Source of the DNA: Crossiella sp. S99.2
Lineage (GTDB): Bacteria; Actinomycetota; Actinomycetes; Mycobacteriales; Pseudonocardiaceae
Assembly (NCBI RefSeq): GCF_023094165.1
Contig: NZ_JALMDK010000011.1
Location: forward strand, 186,001-250,000
Length of the DNA: 64,000 bases
Direction of reading: 5' to 3'
Positions 58,254 to 64,000 of the stretch are shown here, piece by piece (positions within the stretch are counted from its first letter, which is position 1; every line of letters starts with the position of its first letter). The notes under the pieces are model-generated. The model did not search any database. It had not been told where the DNA came from and saw only the letters and a program-made list of their open reading frames with translations. The translations under genes were made by a program, and so were the position numbers.

Positions 58254-59435
58254 ATGTCCACCCGAGCAGTCCGCGCCGCCAGGCGACTGGTCACCACCTT
58301 CACCGTCGTCGGCGCCCTTCTGGCCGGCGGCGTGAGCGCCGCGACGCCCGCACCAGCCGCCGCTGACTCCACAGTGGACTGGTCGCGGGCCGTCGTGGAC
58401 GCCACCCTGACCCGCTTCCCCACACCCGCCTCCTTCGGCGAGTGGAGCCACACCCGCGGGTTGTTCCTCTACGGCGTGTACCAGGTGTACCGCCGCACCG
58501 GGGAAAAACGGTACCTGGACTACGTGCGCGGCTGGGCCGACCTGACCGTGGACGCCGAGGGCAGGCTCAACACCCCGCTGGTACAACAGAATCCGATGCT
58601 GCCGGGCAGTCTGCTGATCGCCCTGCACGCCGAGACCGGCGACGTCCGCTACCGCAAGGCCGCGGACGTCATCCGGGCCCGGATCGCCGAGTACCCCAGG
58701 ACCTCCGACGGCGGCATGTGGTACTCCAGCCTCACCCCCGGCGAGCTGTGGGCGGACAGCGTCTACATGGCGCAGCCTTTCCTGGCCCGCTACGGAAAAG
58801 CCTACGGCGACGGGAAGTACGCCTACGACGAAGCAGCCCGCAACCTCCTCGTCACCTTCAAGCACCTGGTGGCGCCCAACGGTTTGCTCTTCCACGCCTA
58901 CGACGAGAACGGCGACGCGAGCTGGGGCCCGCACCCGGTCACGCACACCTCCGCGGTGCACTGGGTGCGCACCATCGGCTGGCATTCGATGGCCCTGGTC
59001 GACGTGCTGGAAGTGTTGCCACGCAACCATCCTGACCGGCCGAAGCTGATCGCCAACCTGAACATCCTGGCCCGTGCCTTCGCCCGATTCCAGGAACCCC
59101 GCACCGGCCGCTGGTTCCAGGTGGTCGACCGTGGCGACGATCCGGACAACTGGACCGAGACCTCCGGCTCGGCCATGTACACCTACACCCTCGGCAAGGC
59201 CGTCCGGCTCGGCCTGCTGCCGCGCTACTACGACACCGTTGCCCGCACAGGACATCGCGGAGTGCTGGCCAAGGTGGTCAAGGGCGCCGACGGCCTGGCC
59301 AACGTGCTGGACACCTCCGAGGGCACCCACCCCAGCGACTACCAGACCTACCTGTCCCGCCGCCGGATGACCAACGACCTCCACGGACTCGCCGCGTTCG
59401 TGGTGATGAACGAGCAGTTGACCCAACGGATGTAG
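58254..59435 (+). CDS. Secreted GH105 unsaturated uronyl hydrolase (first copy)
   Basis: 393 residues. Signal peptide to about residue 38. The (alpha/alpha)6 barrel of GH88/GH105 is recognised from TRGLFLYGVYQVYRRTGEKRYLDY, TSDGGMWYSS, the catalytic Asp in ELWADSVYMAQPF (D168), GRWFQVVDRGDDPDNWTETSGSAMY and GVLAKVV. GH105 enzymes hydrate the double bond of unsaturated uronic acid residues left by pectate or rhamnogalacturonan lyases, releasing the sugar. No lyase gene is present in the window. Middle gene of the operon with GH31 upstream and a close paralogue 8 nt downstream. Confidence 0.88.
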   Translation: MSTRAVRAARRLVTTFTVVGALLAGGVSAATPAPAAADSTVDWSRAVVDATLTRFPTPASFGEWSHTRGLFLYGVYQVYRRTGEKRYLDYVRGWADLTVDAEGRLNTPLVQQNPMLPGSLLIALHAETGDVRYRKAADVIRARIAEYPRTSDGGMWYSSLTPGELWADSVYMAQPFLARYGKAYGDGKYAYDEAARNLLVTFKHLVAPNGLLFHAYDENGDASWGPHPVTHTSAVHWVRTIGWHSMALVDVLEVLPRNHPDRPKLIANLNILARAFARFQEPRTGRWFQVVDRGDDPDNWTETSGSAMYTYTLGKAVRLGLLPRYYDTVARTGHRGVLAKVVKGADGLANVLDTSEGTHPSDYQTYLSRRRMTNDLHGLAAFVVMNEQLTQRM

Positions 59436-59443
59436 GAGGATCG

Positions 59444-60622
59444 GTGAACAGAGGCAGGACCCTCCGCTCGCGATTGTTCCGGGTGGCCACCGCCGTGGCC
59501 ACCGCGGGCGCGCTCGCGCTGTCGGTGACCGCGCCGGTGGCCAGCGCGGCCCCGCCGGCCACCGACTGGTCCAAGGCGGTGATCGACTCGACCATCGCGC
59601 GCAACCCGGATCCGCAGACCATCGGCGGCTGGGGCTACACCCGCGGGTTGTTCCTCTACGGGGTTTACAAGGTCTACCAGCGGTTGAAGGACCCGAAGTA
59701 CCTGGCCTACATCAAGAAGTGGGCCGACTACCACGTTGACGCCGCCGGGCACGTCAACCACAGCTTCAACAACCTGGACGCGATGCAGCCCGGCAACGTG
59801 CTGATCTTCCTGCACAAGGAGACCGGCGACCCCAGGTACAAGGCCGCGGCCGACCAGATCCGCACCCGGATCACCACCTATCCGCGCACGCCCGACGGCG
59901 GAATGTGGCACGCCACCAGCAAGACCAACGAGCTGTGGGCGGACGGGGTGTTCATGGCCCAGCCGTTCCTGATGCGCTACGGCCAGGCCTACGGCGACGA
60001 GCAGTACGCCACCGACGAGGTGCTGCGGAACCTGGAGACCTACTTCAACCGGCTCAAGGCCGACAACGGCCTGATGTGGCACGCCTACGACGGCGACCGG
60101 GACGCCCCGTGGGACCCCAAACCCAAGCCGGACACCGGAACCACCAGTTTCTTCTGGGCCCGCGCCTTCGGCTGGTCCGCGATCACCTACATCGAGATCC
60201 TGGACATGCTGCCCAAGAACCACCCGAAGCGGCAGCTGCTCATCGGCTTCGTGCAGCACCTGGCCAAGGGCCTGGCCCGCTATCAGGACCGGCAGACCGG
60301 GCGCTGGTTCCAGGTGGTCGACCGCGGTGACGACCCGGACAACTGGACCGAGACCTCGGCTTCGTCCATGTACACCACAATGCTCGACGCGGCGGTGCAG
60401 CGCGGCTACATCCCACGCTCGTACCAGCGGGTCGCCGACCGGGGTTACCGCGGCGTGCTGGCCAAGGTGCGCAACGGCGCCGACGGCCTGACCAACATCT
60501 ACGACATCTCCGAGGGCACCAACGTCGGCGACCTCAACTACTACTACGCCCGCAAACGCAACACCAACGACCTACACGGCCTCGGCGCCTTCCTCCTCAT
60601 GCAAGAACAACTCCGCCGCTAA
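59444..60622 (+). CDS. Secreted GH105 unsaturated uronyl hydrolase (second copy)
   Basis: 392 residues from a GTG behind AGGAGGATCG. Signal peptide to about residue 36. Same architecture as the preceding gene: TRGLFLYGVYKVYQ, TPDGGMWHAT, catalytic Asp in ELWADGVFMAQPF (D167) and GRWFQVVDRGDDPDNWTETSASSMY. The two are clearly a tandem duplication with moderate divergence; Ser-to-Gly next to the catalytic Asp and other changes around the pocket suggest the copies may prefer different oligosaccharides. Last gene of the operon; element D follows. Confidence 0.88.
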   Translation: MNRGRTLRSRLFRVATAVATAGALALSVTAPVASAAPPATDWSKAVIDSTIARNPDPQTIGGWGYTRGLFLYGVYKVYQRLKDPKYLAYIKKWADYHVDAAGHVNHSFNNLDAMQPGNVLIFLHKETGDPRYKAAADQIRTRITTYPRTPDGGMWHATSKTNELWADGVFMAQPFLMRYGQAYGDEQYATDEVLRNLETYFNRLKADNGLMWHAYDGDRDAPWDPKPKPDTGTTSFFWARAFGWSAITYIEILDMLPKNHPKRQLLIGFVQHLAKGLARYQDRQTGRWFQVVDRGDDPDNWTETSASSMYTTMLDAAVQRGYIPRSYQRVADRGYRGVLAKVRNGADGLTNIYDISEGTNVGDLNYYYARKRNTNDLHGLGAFLLMQEQLRR

Positions 60623-60627
60623 CCAAC

Positions 60628-60680
60628 TTGGGCCAACTGGTACGCCCACTTGGGCAAACTTGGCGTACCAGTTGGCCCAA
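60628..60680. terminator. Inverted-repeat element D at a convergent junction (GH105 / idi)
   Basis: Perfect 19-bp stem, TTGGGCCAACTGGTACGCC / GGCGTACCAGTTGGCCCAA, with a 15-nt loop, 5 bp after the GH105 stop and 42 bp from the idi stop. Same family as elements A and C. Confidence 0.82.
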
Positions 60681-60722
60681 CTCGCCGGGGGTTGCCCGCG
60701 CCGGCGGGTTGGCCGTGCCGGG

Positions 60723-61268
60723 TCAGCTGGTGGCGCGGGCCGCTTCGATCAGGCGGACCACGCCGGGGACCCACGGCGCGTAGTTCTGCGGGTTGGCGGC
60801 GTGGTCGGCCACCAGTTCGCTGTACTGGACCCACTTGAGCTGCTCGATCTCGCCCGGCTCCGGCTTGGCCGTGAGGTGGGCGTCCGCGCCGATCTTGCCG
60901 ATCAGCACGTGGTCGAACTCGTGCTCGGCCGCCCCGTGCCCGTCCAGCGCCTGATAGGTGAAGGCGCCGACCTCGCGCAGCTCCTCGATCTTGAGGTGCA
61001 GTTCCTCGTCGACCCGCTTGATCGCCGAGAGCGCGATGTCCTCACCGGCCAGCGGGTGCGAGCAGCAGGTGTTCGCCCACAGCTCCGGGAACCGGTTCTT
61101 GACCTTCGCCCGCTGCTGCAGCAGCACCCGGTCGTCCTCGTCGAAAAGCATCACCGAGAACGCGCGGTGCAACCGGCCGGGCGGCGTGTGCGCCTCTTCG
61201 ACCGAGGTCTCCCCGATCGTGTTCCCGTCCGGATCGACGAGTTCGACGATCCTGCGCACGACAGCCAT
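60723..61268 (-). CDS. idi: Type I isopentenyl-diphosphate delta-isomerase
   Basis: 181 residues from the ATG at 61268, preceded by AAGGGGTCAGG. Nudix-like fold with the catalytic Cys in NTCCSHP (about 68-69), the metal His of SHP and HRAFSV, and EHEFDHVLIG. It interconverts IPP and DMAPP, the two C5 precursors of all isoprenoids, and so supports the synthase at 30979 among others. It stands alone, between the element D junction and metE. Confidence 0.94.
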   Translation of the reverse strand: MAVVRRIVELVDPDGNTIGETSVEEAHTPPGRLHRAFSVMLFDEDDRVLLQQRAKVKNRFPELWANTCCSHPLAGEDIALSAIKRVDEELHLKIEELREVGAFTYQALDGHGAAEHEFDHVLIGKIGADAHLTAKPEPGEIEQLKWVQYSELVADHAANPQNYAPWVPGVVRLIEAARATS

Positions 61269-61405
61269 CCTGACCCCTTTGTATCCCGTGTGGCCTGGTC
61301 GGGAGCCACCGTAATGAGGCGAACCCGCCGGGGTCCATGCACCGGCAGAGTGGACCTGCACGGCACCACGGTACTTCTTCCAGTGCGGGTCCACTCCGGA
61401 CGGAC

Positions 61406-63697
61406 TCAGCCGCCGGCGATCTCCGCCCGGACCGTGCGCGCGGCCTCGACCATCACCCGCAGCGCGGGCCTGACCTCGGCGTAACCCCGGGTCTTGAGCC
61501 CGCAGTCCGGGTTCACCCAGACCCGCTCGGCAGGCAGCCGGCGCAGGGCGCGGCGCAGCTGGGCGGCCTGTTCAGCGACCTCGGGCACCACTGGCGAGTG
61601 CACGTCGAACACGCCGGGGCCGACGCCGCTGGTGAGTGCGCCGACAGCCGCGGCCGCCCCGCCGGAGCGGGCCGATTCGATGCTGATCACGTCCACGTCC
61701 AGTGCGCGGACCGCCTCGACCACGGTGGCCAGTTCGGCGTAGCAGACGTGCGTGTGCACCTGGGTCGCCGCCCGCGCGCCCGCGGTGGCCAGCCGGAACG
61801 CCCGCACCGACCACTGGAGGTAGTCGGCGCGGTGTTCGGCCCGCAGCGGCACGCCCTCCAGCAGACCGGGCTCGTCCACCTGGATCACCCGCAGGCCGGC
61901 GGCCTCCAGGTCGGCGACCTCGTCCCGCAGGGCCAGCGCAACCTGGTCAGCGGTGTCCGCGCGCGGCTGGTCGATCCGCACGAAAGCCCACTGCAGCAGG
62001 GTGACCGGGCCGGTGAGCATGCCCTTGACCGGGCGGGCGGTGCGGGACTGCGCGTAGGCGGAGTACTCGACTGTCATCGGCGCGGGCCGGGTGACGTCGG
62101 CGTGCACGATCGGCGGGCGGGCGCAGCGGGTGCCGTAGGACTGCACCCAGCCGAGCTTGGTGACGGCGAAGCCATCCAGTTTCTCGGCGAAGTACTCGAC
62201 CATGTCGGTGCGTTCGGGCTCGCCGTGCACGAGCACGTCCAGGTCGAGTTCCTCCTGCAGCGCAACGACTTTGTCCACCTCGGCGCGTAGCACCGCGTGG
62301 TAGTCGTGCTCGCTCAGCTCGCCCTTGCGGTGCCCGGCGCGGGCCTTGCGCAGTTCGGCGGTCTGCGGGAACGAGCCGATCGTGGTGGTGGGCAACTGTG
62401 GCAGCCCGAGTTCCTTGCGCTGCAAAGTGAACCGCTCCTCGGCGGGCGCGGATCGCTGTTCGTCCTGTTCGGACAGTCCGGCGATCCGGGCGCGCAGCGC
62501 GGCGTCCTGGCGCACCGGGGTGCGGTGCAGCAGATCGCTGGCGGTGAGTTGTTCGGCGATCGCCGGGGTGCCGTCGCGCAGACCGCGTGCGATGGCCACC
62601 ACCTCGGTCACCTTCTGTTTGGCGAAGGCCAGGCGCCGCACCAGTTCGGCGGGGAGTTCGTCCTCCACGGCCAGGTCGACCGGCACGTGCAGCAGCGGGC
62701 TGCCCGTGGTCACCACGACCTCGGCGGCCATCCCGGCGAGCACGGTCGCGGTGGCCAGGGCCCGGCGCAGGTCGGTGCGCCACACGTTGCGCCCGTCGAC
62801 CAGCCCCGCGGCCAGCCGCTTGCCGCGCAGGCCGACCTCGCCGACCGCCGCGGGCAGGTCCTCGGCGGCCGCGCCGGTAAAGTCCAGGCCCACGGTGTGC
62901 ACCGGCAGCCCCGCCAGGGTGCTCAGCGCGGCGGGCGCGGGGAAGCCGTAGTAGGTCTGCACCCACAGTTCAGGCCGGGCGGGCGACTCGGCCAGGTAGG
63001 CATAAGCCCTGGTGAACGCGTCGAGCTGGGCCGGGGTGAGGTCGGTGACCAGCGACGGCTCGTCGAGCTGGACGTGCCCGGCCCCGGCCGCCTTGAGCTG
63101 TCCGAGCAGCTCGCGGTAGGCCACCAGCACGTCGTCGAGGCGGTCCAGTGGGTCGAACCCGGCGGGCGCGTCCGCGGCCGCGGCGGACAGCAGCAGGAAG
63201 GTCACCGGTCCGAGCAGCACCGGACGCCCCTGAATGCCCAGTTCCACGGCCTCCCGGTACTGCCGCACCGGCTTGTCGCCGCGCAGCGCGAGGGGTGTGC
63301 CGGGCCCGATCTCGGGCACCAGGTAGTGGTAGTTGGTGCCGAACCACTTGGTCATCTCCAGCGCCGGGGCCTCGGGCCGCCCGCGTGCCATCGCGAAGTA
63401 GGTCTCCAGGGGGTCCTCGCCGGCGCGCACATGCCGCGGCGGCACCGCGCCAAGCAGCACGGCGGTGTCCAGCACGTGGTCGTAGAAGGATTGGGTGCCG
63501 GTGGGCACCTCGTCCAGCCCGGCCCGGTGCAGTTCGGTGAGCGTGTCCAGCCGCAGTCTGGTGGTGGTCTGGTCCAGGTCGGCGGCGCTGACCCGACCGG
63601 CCCAGAAGCCCTCGATGACCCGCTTCAGCTCGCGGTTCGGCCCGATCCGCGGGTAGTCCAGGGTGGTCGCGGACACGGTCGCTCGATCAGTGGTCAT
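61406..63697 (-). CDS. metE: Cobalamin-independent methionine synthase
   Basis: 763 residues from the ATG at 63697, behind GAAGGACG. N-terminal domain YPRIGPNRELKRVIEGFWAG and the C-terminal catalytic domain with PQLPTTTIGSFPQT, the zinc ligands in HTHVCYAEL and NPDCGLKTRG, and IQVDEPGL. It moves a methyl group from 5-methyltetrahydrofolate polyglutamate to homocysteine, the last step of methionine synthesis. A cobalamin riboswitch precedes it, so it is expected to be switched off when vitamin B12 allows the MetH route. Confidence 0.96.
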   Translation of the reverse strand: MTTDRATVSATTLDYPRIGPNRELKRVIEGFWAGRVSAADLDQTTTRLRLDTLTELHRAGLDEVPTGTQSFYDHVLDTAVLLGAVPPRHVRAGEDPLETYFAMARGRPEAPALEMTKWFGTNYHYLVPEIGPGTPLALRGDKPVRQYREAVELGIQGRPVLLGPVTFLLLSAAAADAPAGFDPLDRLDDVLVAYRELLGQLKAAGAGHVQLDEPSLVTDLTPAQLDAFTRAYAYLAESPARPELWVQTYYGFPAPAALSTLAGLPVHTVGLDFTGAAAEDLPAAVGEVGLRGKRLAAGLVDGRNVWRTDLRRALATATVLAGMAAEVVVTTGSPLLHVPVDLAVEDELPAELVRRLAFAKQKVTEVVAIARGLRDGTPAIAEQLTASDLLHRTPVRQDAALRARIAGLSEQDEQRSAPAEERFTLQRKELGLPQLPTTTIGSFPQTAELRKARAGHRKGELSEHDYHAVLRAEVDKVVALQEELDLDVLVHGEPERTDMVEYFAEKLDGFAVTKLGWVQSYGTRCARPPIVHADVTRPAPMTVEYSAYAQSRTARPVKGMLTGPVTLLQWAFVRIDQPRADTADQVALALRDEVADLEAAGLRVIQVDEPGLLEGVPLRAEHRADYLQWSVRAFRLATAGARAATQVHTHVCYAELATVVEAVRALDVDVISIESARSGGAAAAVGALTSGVGPGVFDVHSPVVPEVAEQAAQLRRALRRLPAERVWVNPDCGLKTRGYAEVRPALRVMVEAARTVRAEIAGG

Positions 63698-63710
63698 GCT
63701 GAGCGTCCTT

Positions 63711-63744
63711 CTTCCCTCGAGAACGACATTCCGGTCCAGGGAAG
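63711..63744 (-). other. Hairpin next to the metE ribosome site
   Basis: On the minus strand CTTCCCT (63744-63738) pairs with AGGGAAG (63717-63711), directly before the GAAGG Shine-Dalgarno. A possible expression platform for the riboswitch, acting on translation. Confidence 0.4.
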
Positions 63745-63850
63745 GGATGTGCACGCGCGGCAACCAGACCGTGCGCGACGGCTGGGCGCCCCACGGCCAT
63801 CCCTCGTGGCCGAACCGGGAACGTGCCAGCCCAGGTGGCGGGCACGGCCG

Positions 63851-64000
63851 ATGGCAGGTCTTCGGACTCGCGGGCAGGCCTGGGCTCAGGCTCCTACTGG
63901 CCGTCGCTTCCCAGACGCGGTGTGCGTCCAGTGCGATGACGGCGGTCGTTCCCGCTAACCGCTGCGGGGCAGTCCCGGATTCCCACCGGGTTCCCTCTTA
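63851..64000 (-). ncRNA. Cobalamin (B12) riboswitch, 5' end cut by the window
   Basis: Read on the minus strand it has the conserved core: GGGAA, then GGTGGGAATCCGGGACTGCC, CCGCAGCGGT and, at the 3' end, GAGTCCGAAGACCTGCC (the GAGYC..GAGACCTGCC box, near 63854-63870). The first helix is cut off at 64000. The aptamer ends about 150 nt before the metE start. Cobalamin riboswitches in front of metE repress the B12-independent enzyme. Confidence 0.95.

Noticed and set aside
1..64000. Secondary-metabolite gene cluster around the SARP, LAL and phytoene-synthase-type genes
   Set aside because: No polyketide synthase, NRPS, terpene cyclase or other core biosynthetic gene set is present; regulators and one synthase alone do not support a cluster.
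1..64000. Prophage, transposon or anti-phage system
   Set aside because: No integrase, transposase, restriction, toxin-antitoxin or CRISPR component was recognised on either strand.

Overview
The window is very G+C-rich with C/G-ending codons, frequent GTG and TTG starts, short secreted proteins, SARP and LAL-type regulators, DUF6131-like and DUF4142 proteins and ABC sugar importers that lack their own ATPase. This points to a filamentous actinomycete; Pseudonocardiaceae is my best guess, from general resemblance only. No rRNA, tRNA, CRISPR, IS element or prophage gene was found.

Layout. 1-5.3 kb: reductive pyrimidine (beta-alanine) catabolism operon, from the tail of a beta-ureidopropionase through a class III aminotransferase, dihydropyrimidinase, methylmalonate-semialdehyde dehydrogenase and an LLM oxidoreductase. 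5.5-11 kb: TetR regulator divergent from an M14 carboxypeptidase over a shared 33-bp operator; a GntR/TetR hybrid regulator coupled to a methyltransferase; GNAT and C45 acyltransferase genes. 11-20 kb: small secreted proteins, SMP-30/Lrp pair, orphan histidine kinase, secreted sugar dehydrogenase with a possibly structured leader, LuxR-LAL regulator. 20-25 kb: a probable membrane electron-transfer cluster (lipoprotein, DUF4142 protein, cytochrome b-ferredoxin fusion, FAD reductase) divergent from an ECF sigma factor. 25-31 kb: cellobiose-type (ceb-like) uptake operon with a GH1 beta-glucosidase and a LacI regulator with operators. 31-36.8 kb: squalene/phytoene synthase, GH5 glycosidase, HD protein, SARP regulator. 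36.8-45.6 kb: operon pfkB - binding protein - two permeases - secreted PIG-L deacetylase, divergent from a GH4 glycosidase across a 30-bp minisatellite. 45.6-49 kb: poorly coding, G-rich region with a degenerate P450-like protein and a Gfo/Idh/MocA oxidoreductase. 49-55.4 kb: MBL hydrolase, MmcQ/YjbR, DppA, secreted subtilase, class A PBP. 55.4-60.6 kb: GH31-GH105-GH105 secreted glycosidase operon. 60.7-64 kb: idi, and metE behind a cobalamin riboswitch.

Three things stand out. (1) Four of the 3'-3' (convergent) gene junctions carry members of one inverted-repeat family; three share about 20-bp arms around a 15-nt loop, consistent with a dispersed bidirectional terminator. (2) A near-palindrome GTCCAC-T-GTGGAC occurs five times exactly, mostly inside genes. 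(3) The pfkB/ABC/PIG-L/GH4 locus suggests a PTS-independent way of making a phosphorylated disaccharide for a GH4 enzyme. All functions are read from sequence only.
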